Shown: positions 1 through 7,901, counted from the stretch's first letter. The stretch: 64,000 nucleotides of DNA from Verrucomicrobiia bacterium (GCA_947462875.1 CANHQJ010000011.1:62001-126000), one strand, 5' to 3'. Translations and numbers: made by a program. Notes: a model not told the origin generated them from the sequence alone.

Positions 1-137
1 TCCTTGGCACCGCGCGACTTGTTGCGCAGCGACGCAACCGCGTGCTTCATGGTGAGGAAAAATCCTTTGAGGAGCGCACCAAAATAGATTTTCTCTCCGA
101 CAGAGAGCTTGGGGCGTGTGAGTTTGACGATTGCCAT
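1..137 (-). CDS. nuoI: NADH-quinone oxidoreductase subunit I, N-terminal part (runs off the window)
   Basis: First 45 codons of the ferredoxin-like subunit of respiratory complex I, which carries electrons through two [4Fe-4S] clusters toward the quinone site. The visible protein starts MAIVKLTRPKLSVGE and continues into a KGFFLTMKHAV segment, which fits the amphipathic helix found before the first ferredoxin motif in NuoI. The cluster-binding cysteines lie beyond base 1. It follows nuoH by 18 bp on the same strand, giving the usual G-H-I order. The identification rests on the short N-terminus plus synteny. Confidence 0.8.
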   Translation of the reverse strand, partial: MAIVKLTRPKLSVGEKIYFGALLKGFFLTMKHAVASLRNKSRGAK

Positions 138-155
138 AAAAAGAGTGGTTAGGTA

Positions 156-1415
156 TTAGGCGAGAGCTTTCACTTTCGGTTCGGAAACTTTGGCGACGTA
201 GATGATCGCGGCGGTGGTGATAACCAGCAGCACGCCGCCGATGCCCAGGATCAGCGGAGTGAATTTTCCGGAACCCGAGGCGATCACGAGTGCGGCGAGG
301 AAGACGTTGATCAGCGCGGCTTCAAAAAAGATCACCCAGCCGAGCTTCATCAGTTGGTCGTAGCGGAAACGAGGCACGGTCCAGCGGACGAGGATGAAGA
401 ACAGGATGAAAGCGATCACTTTCGCGAGGAAGACACCGAGGTGGACCAGTCCGCCGATTTTGAATCCGCCAATCGCGAAGCCGGCGATCGCGGCATCGGC
501 CCCGAAGCCCACCGACCAACCACCGAAAAACAAGGTCACGATCAAGGCCGAGCCGACCACCATCGCGGCGTATTCGCCCATGAAGAACATCGCGAATTTC
601 ATCGAGGAATATTCCGTATGGTAACCGCCGACGAGCTCCGTTTCGCATTCGGGAAGGTCGAAGGGCATGCGGTTTGTTTCGGCGAAGATCGAGATCGTGA
701 AAATCAGGAAAGAAATGAATGCCGGAATCCAGAACAGCAACTTGCTCGTGAGCGAGAGCGCGCCTTCGCCATGACCCCAGAGCGGCAGCAGTAACCAGCC
801 GTGCTCGGCTTGGTATTGCACGATTTTCGAGAGATTCAACTCACCGAAATACAGCAGCACGGGAATGATCGAGAGGCCTAACGCGATTTCGTAGGAAATC
901 ATTTGAGCGGTGGAACGCACACCGCCGATGAACGGGAACTTCGAGTTCGACGACCAACCTGCCAGCGTAATGCCATACACGGAAAGCGATGCCACGGCGA
1001 AGATGAACAACGGCCCGACATTGATGTCGGCGATCACCAATTTCACAGGATCCATGCCCGGCAACTGGATGTCGCTGCCGAAAGGAATCACGCAGAGTGT
1101 GATCAGCGCGGGAGCCACGGTGAGCGCGGGAGCCATCCAGTAAAAGGCTTTTCTGACATGAGCAGGGGTGAAGTCTTCCTTCAGGAAAAGCTTGATGCCG
1201 TCAGCCACCGGCTGCACCAATCCGAAAAACGAGAAGTCCTTTTTCCCGCCGAAAAGAGTGAGCGGAATGCCCACGCGGTTCGGACCGACACGGTCCTGAA
1301 TGATCGCGGAAAAGCGTCGCTCGAAGTAAACAGAAACAGGCACCAAAGGCAGCACGACCACGAAGGTGAGCGTTATTATTTTGATGAGGATGGTGAGGAT
1401 GAGTGCAAAGTCCAT
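156..1415 (-). CDS. nuoH: NADH-quinone oxidoreductase subunit H
   Basis: Membrane subunit of complex I that forms much of the quinone-binding chamber and contacts NuoB, NuoD and NuoI at the cytoplasmic interface. The 419-residue product has about nine hydrophobic segments and family signatures: ERRFSAIIQDRVGPNRVG near residue 32, GLVQPVADGIKLFLKED near 65, and the acidic loop AETNRMPFDLPECETELVGG near 245-265. It is longer than the typical ~330 residues because of extra loops and one or two extra C-terminal hydrophobic segments. The start at 1415 gives the expected N-terminal helix; the upstream leader is CA-rich without a Shine-Dalgarno match. It lies 25 bp after nuoG in the same operon. Confidence 0.95.
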   Translation of the reverse strand: MDFALILTILIKIITLTFVVVLPLVPVSVYFERRFSAIIQDRVGPNRVGIPLTLFGGKKDFSFFGLVQPVADGIKLFLKEDFTPAHVRKAFYWMAPALTVAPALITLCVIPFGSDIQLPGMDPVKLVIADINVGPLFIFAVASLSVYGITLAGWSSNSKFPFIGGVRSTAQMISYEIALGLSIIPVLLYFGELNLSKIVQYQAEHGWLLLPLWGHGEGALSLTSKLLFWIPAFISFLIFTISIFAETNRMPFDLPECETELVGGYHTEYSSMKFAMFFMGEYAAMVVGSALIVTLFFGGWSVGFGADAAIAGFAIGGFKIGGLVHLGVFLAKVIAFILFFILVRWTVPRFRYDQLMKLGWVIFFEAALINVFLAALVIASGSGKFTPLILGIGGVLLVITTAAIIYVAKVSEPKVKALA

Positions 1416-1440
1416 GGTGAGGTAGGTGAAAATTTACGAA

Positions 1441-3201
1441 TCAACCGTTAATCACGCCCGCCGCCTTGCGAGCACGCTCATTTTCCAGTAGCGGAATCAC
1501 GTGGTTGGTCTCGGTGATCACGACGCCTTGGTCGGTGATGCGGGAGAGGGTGAGGTTTTCGAACTCGCTGACGCTTTCGCTGAGTTTTTTGAAAACGTTT
1601 TCAATGTTCGGCATCTGCTGGGGATCGCTGCTCACCTTATTCAGAAGATCGCGGAGGATTTCCCAGTCGTCGTGCGCTTGGCCCGGGGCGATGCAGGCGG
1701 CGTTGAGGCGTTGCAGGCGACCGCTGAGGTTGACCATGGAGCCGCGCTTTTCGGCGAATGCCGCGCCCGGTAGCACGATCGCAGCGGCATTGGCGGTGGG
1801 ATTTGCCAAAATGTGGCTGTGCACATGGAAGTCGAGTTTCGCGAGATCATCGGCGGTGAATCCGGCATCGCTGATGAGGTCTTCGCCGAGAGAAATGAGC
1901 GCCTTGATGTTGCCGTTGCGGATGCCGTCGCGGATGGCATTCAGCGAGCCTGCGGGATCGGCGCTTTGCCAGATGAGTTGTGCGCCGGTGGTGTTCGGAT
2001 TGCGGTCGGCGGCGACGAGCAGATGGTCGGCCTCGCCTGTGCGCGGCACGATGCTGAGCCAGGTATCGCCAAGCTGATCGGCGAGTTGTTTCGTCAGGAA
2101 AAGCTCTTCGTTGGTCATGCGGCCGGAGCCGATGATGGCGATTTGCGAAGCGGAAAAATGCTTCAGGCCCGCGGCGATCGATTGATTCGCCTGCGCCCAG
2201 GAAATCGGTTGATACTGGCCGTTCGCATCGCGTTGCAATGGCTCGGTGAGGCGAGCCTCGCTATCGATGTAGTGGAAATTCAGGCGATGCGAATCCGGCA
2301 TCCAGCAGGAATTGACGGCATCGTTTTGGCGCGGGGTGATGCGATGAATTTGATTGCCGCGCGTCCAGATCGTGATGTTCGTGCCGGTGCCGCAATTGAC
2401 GTCGATGCTCTTGGTTTCCTTAAGGAACCAGACGCGCATTTGGAAACGGAAATCGTTCGAAGTCAGCGCACCCACCGGGCAAATGTCGGCGGTATTGAGC
2501 GAGTAATTCGAATCCAGTATGCGACCCGGATGGACCGTGAGAGTGGTATGAGTGCCGCGCTGTGTGAAGCCCAGCACCGGATCGCCAGCGACCTCGTCCA
2601 TGAAGCGGATGCAGCGGCTGCACATGATGCAGCGTTCGTCATCGAGACGGATGCGCGGGCCGATATCGACATTTTTCGGTTTCTTCACCTTCAGATCGAC
2701 AAAACGCGAGGTGCCTTTGCCGAAGCCCACGGAAAACTCCTGCAAACGGCATTCGCCGGCCTGGTCGCAGATGGGGCAATCGAGCGGGTGATTGATGAGT
2801 AGGAACTCCATCACGCCTTCGCGGCATTTTTCCACGAGCTCGCCCTTGGTGCGGATGCCCATGTTTTCGCTGACGGTATTCGCACAAGCGATGACCGGAC
2901 GCGGCATCCAGCCGATGTTCTCGTAGCCCTTTTCATCGCGCTGTGGTTCTTGTCCCGGAGCAGGGCGGGGGGGCATGCCCATTTGCACAAGGCACATGCG
3001 GCAATTGCCGGGCACGGAAAGTTTCGGGTGGTAACAATAATGGGGCACTTCCACCTGAACCGACCGGCAGGCCTCGATCATGCGGGTTCCGCGCGGGAAC
3101 TGGTGCCAGACGCCGTCGATTTGCACGTTGACCATGCCTTTTTCGGCAGCGAGGTCTTTGGGAAGCTTGATTTCCGCAGGGGCCGTAGTGGTGTCGCTCA
3201 T
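1441..3201 (-). CDS. nuoG: NADH-quinone oxidoreductase subunit G (short form)
   Basis: Peripheral-arm subunit of complex I carrying iron-sulfur clusters that pass electrons from NuoF/NuoE. At 586 residues it is clearly shorter than the ~900-residue enterobacterial protein. Visible cluster motifs in order: a [2Fe-2S] plant-type ferredoxin site (HYCYHPKLSVPGNCRMC, about residues 54-70), the His-ligated N5 site (HPLDCPICDQAGEC, about 138-151), and the N4 site (ERCIMCSRCIRF near 190 with a later DICPVGAL). The four-cysteine N7 motif is absent, leaving one cysteine in VNCGTGTNI. The C-terminal molybdopterin-oxidoreductase-like region is abbreviated. First gene of the minus-strand nuoG-H-I run; the upstream gene is unrelated and divergent, so a promoter should lie at 3202-3365. 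Confidence 0.93.
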   Translation of the reverse strand: MSDTTTAPAEIKLPKDLAAEKGMVNVQIDGVWHQFPRGTRMIEACRSVQVEVPHYCYHPKLSVPGNCRMCLVQMGMPPRPAPGQEPQRDEKGYENIGWMPRPVIACANTVSENMGIRTKGELVEKCREGVMEFLLINHPLDCPICDQAGECRLQEFSVGFGKGTSRFVDLKVKKPKNVDIGPRIRLDDERCIMCSRCIRFMDEVAGDPVLGFTQRGTHTTLTVHPGRILDSNYSLNTADICPVGALTSNDFRFQMRVWFLKETKSIDVNCGTGTNITIWTRGNQIHRITPRQNDAVNSCWMPDSHRLNFHYIDSEARLTEPLQRDANGQYQPISWAQANQSIAAGLKHFSASQIAIIGSGRMTNEELFLTKQLADQLGDTWLSIVPRTGEADHLLVAADRNPNTTGAQLIWQSADPAGSLNAIRDGIRNGNIKALISLGEDLISDAGFTADDLAKLDFHVHSHILANPTANAAAIVLPGAAFAEKRGSMVNLSGRLQRLNAACIAPGQAHDDWEILRDLLNKVSSDPQQMPNIENVFKKLSESVSEFENLTLSRITDQGVVITETNHVIPLLENERARKAAGVING

Positions 3202-3245
3202 GGCAAAATGGGATGGGCCTCGAGAAAATTTCCCCAGGCGCGCGG

Positions 3246-3274
3246 ACTATGGCGTCTAACCCTGCAGCGTGCAA
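3246..3274 (-). promoter_or_regulatory. Candidate -35/-10 promoter of the nuoG operon
   Basis: Read on the minus strand, TTGCAC (3269-3274) and CATAGT (3246-3251) are separated by 17 bp and resemble housekeeping promoter hexamers (4-5 of 6 matches each). The predicted start near 3239 leaves a leader of about 38 nt before nuoG. The Crp-type palindrome lies 8 bp upstream of the -35 box, a plausible activator position. Pattern match only. Confidence 0.35.
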
Positions 3275-3281
3275 GCCAACT

Positions 3282-3299
3282 TTGTGAAAAATTTCACAA
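3282..3299. promoter_or_regulatory. Perfect Crp/Fnr-type palindrome between nuoG and the TPR-sulfotransferase gene
   Basis: An 18-bp perfect inverted repeat, TTGTGAAA-AA-TTTCACAA, which contains the exact TGTGA-N6-TCACA arrangement of Crp-family operators. It sits 81-98 bp upstream of the nuoG start and 67 bp upstream of the divergent gene at 3366. The palindrome is seen directly; binding by a Crp/Fnr-type regulator is inferred from the consensus. Confidence 0.6.
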
Positions 3300-3365
3300 G
3301 CTCGGCACGAAGCGCCTGCGCTGAGCAATTTCAGTTGCTACCGAGGGGGATTCACGCCTAGTCTC

Positions 3366-4874
3366 GTGCGGATGCAATTGAGTCAAAAACAGGTGGATGC
3401 ATGGAGAAAAGCGCGCGATTTCGCGAAGCAGGGCAAGCGGCAGGATGCGGCCCAGGCTTTTCACAAGGTCTTGATGATGCTACCGGATCACCCGCATTTG
3501 CTCTATGAGGCGGGGCGTGCGGCCATCGCCGTCAGCGATATTCCGGCGGCGTCCAAGCGATTGCAAAAGGCCGCCCGCCTCGCCGGGCAGGATGCCAGAT
3601 TGCTCTGCGGTCTCGGACGCGCCCTGATGCACATTCGCCAAGCGGATGAGGCCCGCGCCTGCTTCGAGCGCGCGATCCAGGCCGATGATTCCGGCATCGA
3701 GGCGATTCAAGAGCTGGTCACGAGCTATGAAAGAATCGGTCAGAAAGAAAAAGCACGCCAGTGCCTTGATCCGTATTTGCAAAAATCCCCGAACGATCCC
3801 GTTGCGCGCTATCTGAATGCATTTCTGCTCCAGCGATCCGGCCAAGAGGAGGATGCCGAAAAAATCCTCCAGGAACTGGTCGGCGGTCCGCTGTTTCAGA
3901 CAAGGGTTTATCTTTCCTGCTTCTATCTCCTGGCGGACATTCTCGATAAATCGGAGCGCTACGATGAAGCGATGACGCAATTGAAACGCGTCAAGGAACT
4001 GGTGTTGCGCAATCCGGATTTCGAGACCGCGCTGAATCACTACGATGCCGGCGTTGCGCAGCGCAAGCTCTTGCTCGATCAATTCACGCCCGAGCTGATT
4101 CGGGACTGGCAGGCGCGCGATCCCTTTCATCCCGATGACCGCAAAGTGGCTTTTCTCGGCGGTCATCCGCGCAGTGGTACCACGCTGTTGGAGAGGGTGC
4201 TCGATTCCCACCCCGAGCTCACGGCCTTTGATGAACCGGAGGCGTTTTATCGCACAATCGAGCCGTTCCTGCGCCGCTTCGGCCCCGATCATCCGGATCT
4301 CACCAAAGTCACTGCGGACTATCGAAAACAACTGCTGCTGGAAACCGGCGGTCAGTGCGCGAGCCGTGTGTGGCTGGATAAAAACCCCTCGCTCACGGCA
4401 TGTCTGCATTCGTGGTTGCGAACCTTTCCCGGCATCAAGGTGGTCATCGCCTTGCGTCATCCCATGGACGTGATGCTGAGTTGCTTTTTCCTCGATTCCA
4501 CGATGAATGCCCTTAGCTCGAATTTTCTCAGTCTGGAGCGCATCAGCAAGCACTACCGGGACATGATGGACGTGTGGCTGCGGTTGCGCGATCTGGGTGA
4601 GTTTTCCTGGATGGAGTCGCGCTACGAGGATACGGTCAGCCATCTGGCGGACGAAGGCAAGCGCGTGACGGAGTTTCTCGGACTGGACTGGCAGGCGGAG
4701 CAGGCGAGCTTTTATCAAAGAAAACAGCAAACGGAAGTGGTGGCCCCCACCTATCACGATGTCACCAAGCCCGTGCATCAGCGGTCCATGCAACGGTGGC
4801 TGCGCTATGAAAAACATCTCAGTCCGCATCTGGAACCGCTCGCTCCCTACATGGAGCGCCTCGGCTACGCGTGA
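3366..4874 (+). CDS. TPR-repeat sulfotransferase family protein
   Basis: 502-residue fusion of an N-terminal tetratricopeptide region (about residues 8-240, repeated helix pairs such as KQGKRQDAAQAFHKVL) with a C-terminal PAPS-dependent sulfotransferase-type domain (about 258-495). The 5'-phosphosulfate loop is visible as GGHPRSGTTLLERVLDSHPE (about 265-284), and the 3'-phosphate loop as VIALRHPMDVMLSCF (about 360-374). Such proteins are predicted to transfer sulfate to an unidentified acceptor, with the TPRs probably binding a partner. The start is GTG at 3366; an ATG at 3372 is an alternative. It converges on the phosphatase gene, the stop codons being 4 bp apart. The substrate cannot be read from the sequence. 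Confidence 0.85.
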   Translation: MRMQLSQKQVDAWRKARDFAKQGKRQDAAQAFHKVLMMLPDHPHLLYEAGRAAIAVSDIPAASKRLQKAARLAGQDARLLCGLGRALMHIRQADEARACFERAIQADDSGIEAIQELVTSYERIGQKEKARQCLDPYLQKSPNDPVARYLNAFLLQRSGQEEDAEKILQELVGGPLFQTRVYLSCFYLLADILDKSERYDEAMTQLKRVKELVLRNPDFETALNHYDAGVAQRKLLLDQFTPELIRDWQARDPFHPDDRKVAFLGGHPRSGTTLLERVLDSHPELTAFDEPEAFYRTIEPFLRRFGPDHPDLTKVTADYRKQLLLETGGQCASRVWLDKNPSLTACLHSWLRTFPGIKVVIALRHPMDVMLSCFFLDSTMNALSSNFLSLERISKHYRDMMDVWLRLRDLGEFSWMESRYEDTVSHLADEGKRVTEFLGLDWQAEQASFYQRKQQTEVVAPTYHDVTKPVHQRSMQRWLRYEKHLSPHLEPLAPYMERLGYA

Positions 4875-4878
4875 TGCT

Positions 4879-5715
4879 CTAACAGAATTCGATCAGCAAG
4901 GCGGTGGTGTTGTCGCGTCCGGAGTCGGCGACCGCTTGTTTCACGAGGTTGATCGTATTCAGGGATCCGTCTTCCCCATTCGCGCGGCATAGCTCTTCGA
5001 TCCTGTTATTCCACAATCCATCCACCACGCCGTCCGAACAGATCAGCAGTCGATCACCCGCCTCCCATCCGATCCGTCCGATCTGAGGCTCGATGTTTTG
5101 CTGTCCGCCGCCGAGCGCCTGATTCAGTGCGTGCCGTTGCGGATGCGTGCGCGCCTCGCGCTCGTTGAGTTTTCCCTGGCGCTGCATCCAGCCGACATAC
5201 GAATGATCGTGGGAGACCTGAACCATCGGCCCTTCTTTCGGCAGAAAATAAATGCGACTGTCACCGATGTGGCCAAAATAAATCCACTCCGGCATGATCC
5301 AGCAAAGACTCAAGGTTGCCCCCATGCCTCTGCATTCCTCATAGTGCCGCCCCATCTGCGTCATCGTCTGATGAATGCGGTCAAACAATTCCCGCATCAC
5401 ATCGGTCAGCCCCGCCTCCATGCGCTGTGCGCTGAGCGAGAAGCTTTTCGGTAGCAACTTGGTGATCTGCTCCACGGCGATCTTGCTCGCAAACTCGCCC
5501 GATTTCGCCCCGCCCATGCCGTCACTGACAGCAAAAACAAAATCACCCATCTCAAGGCTGCCTTCGCCCACCTTGCCCAGGTAGTGCAGTTCGCGGGCAT
5601 CGAATGTCAGCGCGAGAAACGTGTCCTCGTTGTTCTTGCGAAAACGCCCCACATCGGAGAGGCCGGACCAACGCAGCGCGGCGGAGCAGGGGGCTTGATT
5701 GGTGATTTCATCCAT
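4879..5715 (-). CDS. PP2C-family serine/threonine protein phosphatase
   Basis: 278-residue cytoplasmic metal-dependent phosphatase of the PrpC/Stp type that would reverse Ser/Thr phosphorylation. The conserved motifs appear in order: SDVGRFRKNNEDTF (metal-binding Asp region, residue ~20), VSDGMGGAKSGEFA (about 64-77), GATLSLCW, FGHIGDSRIYFL (about 147), LLICSDGVVDGL (about 225) and GRDNTTALLIEF at the C-terminus. All metal-binding aspartates can be placed. No kinase gene is adjacent, so the substrates are unknown. No signal peptide is seen. Confidence 0.92.
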   Translation of the reverse strand: MDEITNQAPCSAALRWSGLSDVGRFRKNNEDTFLALTFDARELHYLGKVGEGSLEMGDFVFAVSDGMGGAKSGEFASKIAVEQITKLLPKSFSLSAQRMEAGLTDVMRELFDRIHQTMTQMGRHYEECRGMGATLSLCWIMPEWIYFGHIGDSRIYFLPKEGPMVQVSHDHSYVGWMQRQGKLNEREARTHPQRHALNQALGGGQQNIEPQIGRIGWEAGDRLLICSDGVVDGLWNNRIEELCRANGEDGSLNTINLVKQAVADSGRDNTTALLIEFC

Positions 5716-5788
5716 AAGACGGCGGCGGAGTCATAGGGATTTTTCTGTTCCGGCGCAAATTGAAAAAAATTCATACTTGGTGAAAAAG

Positions 5789-5806
5789 TTGGCGCGGATT
5801 TTGCTT
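5789..5806 (+). promoter_or_regulatory. Sigma-54 (-24/-12) promoter of the GSII gene
   Basis: TTGGCGCG (5789-5796), four bases, then TTGCTT (5801-5806). This keeps the invariant GG and GC of sigma-54 promoters at exactly the required distance and differs from TGGCACG-N4-TTGC by one base. Transcription would begin near 5815, giving a leader of about 93 nt before the glutamine synthetase start. Nitrogen control through an NtrC-type enhancer protein is the usual logic; no convincing NtrC dyad was seen in the intergenic region. Confidence 0.7.
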
Positions 5807-5825
5807 ATGTGGGGACTGTGATGTT

Positions 5826-5874
5826 GATATTGTTGCAAATTTCACTCGCAAGTTTGTAAGAAGCAGACAATATC
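5826..5874 (+). promoter_or_regulatory. Long hairpin in the glutamine synthetase mRNA leader
   Basis: The outer arms GATATTGT (5826-5833) and ACAATATC (5867-5874) are perfectly complementary. Inside them TGCAAATTT (5834-5842) pairs with AAGTTTGTA (5850-5858) with two G-U pairs around a 7-nt loop, leaving an asymmetric bulge of 8 nt (5859-5866). It lies about 10 nt after the predicted transcription start. It has no U-tract, so it is not a simple terminator. It could be an mRNA-stability element, a protein-binding site or a DNA operator. It was not recognised as a known glutamine riboswitch. Confidence 0.5.
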
Positions 5875-5908
5875 CGCGCGACTCCAATCCTACATAACAA
5901 CAACAACC

Positions 5909-6925
5909 ATGACCAAATTCAAATTGGAATACATCTGGCTGGACGGTTACACTCCCGTTCCTAATCTTCGCAGCAAAACACAAATCAAGGCGTTCGAGCA
6001 GTTTCCTACGCTCGATCAGCTTCCCAACTGGGGATTCGATGGCAGCTCCACGCAGCAAGCGGAAGGCCGCAGCTCGGATTGCGTGCTCAAGCCGGTGGCG
6101 ATCTACCCTGACTCCACCCGCCTCAATGGCGCGCTGGTGATGTGCGAGGTCATGATGCCCGATGGCGTGACTCCTCACCCCACCAACACACGTGCCACCA
6201 TCCTCGATGATCCCGGCACTTGGTTCGGTTTCGAACAGGAATATTTCCTCTATCAAAACGGCCGTCCGCTCGGATTCCCGAAAGACGGCTATCCCGCTCC
6301 CCAGGGCCCTTACTATTGCGGCGTAGGCTACAAAAACGTCGGCGACATCGCTCGTCAGATCGTCGAGGAGCACCTCGATCTCTGCCTCGAAGCCGGCATC
6401 AACCACGAAGGCATCAATGCCGAGGTGGCCAAAGGCCAGTGGGAGTTCCAAATCTTCGGCAAAGGTTCCAAAAAAGCCGCTGATGAAATCTGGGTGGCTC
6501 GCTACATCCTCAACCGCGTTTGCGAAAGCTACGGCGTGGATGTGGAATACCACTGCAAACCTCTCGGCGCGACCGACTGGAACGGCTCCGGCATGCACTG
6601 CAACTTCTCCACCGAATACATGCGTGAAACGGGTGGCAAAGAGTACTTCGAAAAACTCATGGCCGCCTTCGAGAAAAATCGCAATGAGCACATCGCCGTT
6701 TACGGTCCGGACAACCACATGCGTCTGACCGGTCTGCACGAAACCCAATCGATCGACATGTTCAGCTACGGTGTGGCTGACCGCGGTGCCTCGATCCGCA
6801 TTCCTCACAGCTTCGTGAACAACGGCTACAAAGGTTATCTGGAAGACCGTCGTCCGAACAGCCAAGGCGATCCATACGCCATCGCCGGCCGCGTTCTCAA
6901 AACGATCTCGGAAGTCGCGATCTGA
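5909..6925 (+). CDS. glnII: Type II (eukaryote-like) glutamine synthetase
   Basis: Cytoplasmic enzyme making glutamine from glutamate, ammonia and ATP, the main ammonium-assimilation step. The length of 338 residues matches GSII rather than bacterial GSI (~470). Signatures: beta-grasp segment with GFDGSST (residues 42-48), glutamate/metal motif FGFEQEYFL (106-114), NAEVAKGQWEFQ, NGSGMHCNFS, and the C-terminal DRRPNSQGDPYAI. The adenylylation loop of GSI is absent, as expected. It stands alone, with a sigma-54 promoter and a leader hairpin upstream and a strong terminator after the stop. The start at 5909 follows a CA-rich, Shine-Dalgarno-less leader (ACAACAACAACC). Confidence 0.95.
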   Translation: MTKFKLEYIWLDGYTPVPNLRSKTQIKAFEQFPTLDQLPNWGFDGSSTQQAEGRSSDCVLKPVAIYPDSTRLNGALVMCEVMMPDGVTPHPTNTRATILDDPGTWFGFEQEYFLYQNGRPLGFPKDGYPAPQGPYYCGVGYKNVGDIARQIVEEHLDLCLEAGINHEGINAEVAKGQWEFQIFGKGSKKAADEIWVARYILNRVCESYGVDVEYHCKPLGATDWNGSGMHCNFSTEYMRETGGKEYFEKLMAAFEKNRNEHIAVYGPDNHMRLTGLHETQSIDMFSYGVADRGASIRIPHSFVNNGYKGYLEDRRPNSQGDPYAIAGRVLKTISEVAI

Positions 6926-6948
6926 TCGCACTCTCCTTTTTTCCTCAA

Positions 6949-6980
6949 CGACCGCTCCTCACGGGGCGGTCGTTTTTTTT
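6949..6980 (+). terminator. Rho-independent terminator after glutamine synthetase
   Basis: CGACCGCTCC (6949-6958) pairs with GGGGCGGTCG (6963-6972) with one G-T pair around a TCAC loop, followed by eight T residues (6973-6980). It begins 23 bp after the glutamine synthetase stop codon. Confidence 0.9.
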
Positions 6981-7025
6981 CACCATTCACTTGTCAAATG
7001 CCACATTCGGGGGTAAGTAACGCGC

Positions 7026-7451
7026 ATGTCTCTCCTATCCGAAGAATCTCCCGTCATGGTCAAAACCCGTGAACTCTGCGCCACCATCGCAGGCGATGCC
7101 ACATTCCTCAAACTCACCGAGCGTGTCGAGGCCTTCCTCGATGACGATGCCGCCCGCTTGCAGTATCAAAGCGTCAATGAGCGCGGCGAAGAACTGCACC
7201 ACAAGCAAAGTTCCGGCATCGAGCTTTCTTCGCGCGAAATCCGTGAATTTGAAGAAGCCCGTGACGCGCTGCTCGCCAACAACGTGGCCCGCAATTTCCT
7301 CGAAGCCCAGCGCGAGCTCGAAACACTGCAGCGTTCCATCGGCAAATACGTCGGCATGACCCTGGAACTCGGCCGCGTGCCCACAGCCGATGACTTCGCC
7401 CAAGCCCAAAGCGGCGGCGGTTGCTGCGGCGGCGGTAGCTGCGGTTGCTAA
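7026..7451 (+). CDS. YlbF/YmcA-family protein with a cysteine-rich C-terminal tail
   Basis: 141-residue, mostly helical cytoplasmic protein. The body (about residues 8-115) fits the YlbF/YmcA (Com_YlbF) family, whose Bacillus members form a complex with YaaT that affects RNA processing and has been reported to carry iron-sulfur clusters. The C-terminus is Gly/Cys-rich, ending SGGGCCGGGSCGC with four cysteines, which suggests metal or cluster binding. The start ATG at 7026 lies 45 bp after the preceding terminator. The dCMP deaminase gene follows 15 bp downstream, so they may be co-transcribed. The family call is good; the function in this organism is unknown. Confidence 0.8.
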   Translation: MSLLSEESPVMVKTRELCATIAGDATFLKLTERVEAFLDDDAARLQYQSVNERGEELHHKQSSGIELSSREIREFEEARDALLANNVARNFLEAQRELETLQRSIGKYVGMTLELGRVPTADDFAQAQSGGGCCGGGSCGC

Positions 7452-7466
7452 TCCTGTTAGTCGCGC

Positions 7467-7901
7467 ATGTCTTCGGAGCGTCTATCGATTCCTCAATACG
7501 CCATGGCGCTGGCCCATGTGGCCAGTCTGCGCTCCGAGGACCCCTTTCGCAAAGTCGGCGCGGCGGCGCTCGATCACGACAATCGGGTGATCGCCACCGC
7601 CTACAACGGCCTGGCACCCGGATTCGATGCGCCTGCGGGATTTTGGGAGGATCGCGAAAAACGGCAAAAGTTCATGCTCCATGCCGAGGTGAACCTGTGC
7701 AGTCTGTTCAAACGCGGTGAGGCGAAAATCGTCGCCACCACCACCATGCCCTGCACCGCCTGCATGCAAACCTTGTGCGCTTACGGCGTGAAAGAAGTCT
7801 ATTACCGCGATGTCTATCACGCGTCCGACGCCCCGGAAATCGCCGAAACCTACGGCGTAAAACTCGTACAAATCCCCGAGTTTCCCCACTATCCCGCCTA
7901 G
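7467..7901 (+). CDS. dCMP/cytidine deaminase family protein
   Basis: 144-residue zinc-dependent deaminase, most similar in layout to deoxycytidylate deaminases (ComEB type), which convert dCMP to dUMP for thymidylate synthesis. The zinc and proton-shuttle motif HAEVN is at residues 72-76 and the cysteine ligand motif PCTACM at 95-100. The N-terminal segment DPFRKVGAA and the YNG turn also fit the family. It follows the YlbF-family gene by 15 bp. Action on dCMP rather than another cytosine-type substrate is inferred. Confidence 0.85.
   Translation: MSSERLSIPQYAMALAHVASLRSEDPFRKVGAAALDHDNRVIATAYNGLAPGFDAPAGFWEDREKRQKFMLHAEVNLCSLFKRGEAKIVATTTMPCTACMQTLCAYGVKEVYYRDVYHASDAPEIAETYGVKLVQIPEFPHYPA

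Noticed and set aside
2505-2515. T-loop-like TTCGAATCC word suggesting a tRNA
   Set aside because: Lies inside nuoG with no cloverleaf around it; no other tRNA-like structure was found in the window.
1813-2802. Long open frame on the plus strand inside nuoG
   Set aside because: It is antisense to a clearly conserved NuoG sequence with intact cluster motifs; high-GC codon use creates long shadow frames.
5771-6931. 386-codon frame antisense to glutamine synthetase
   Set aside because: Shadow of the GSII gene; the protein shows no domain and the sense strand has unmistakable GSII motifs.
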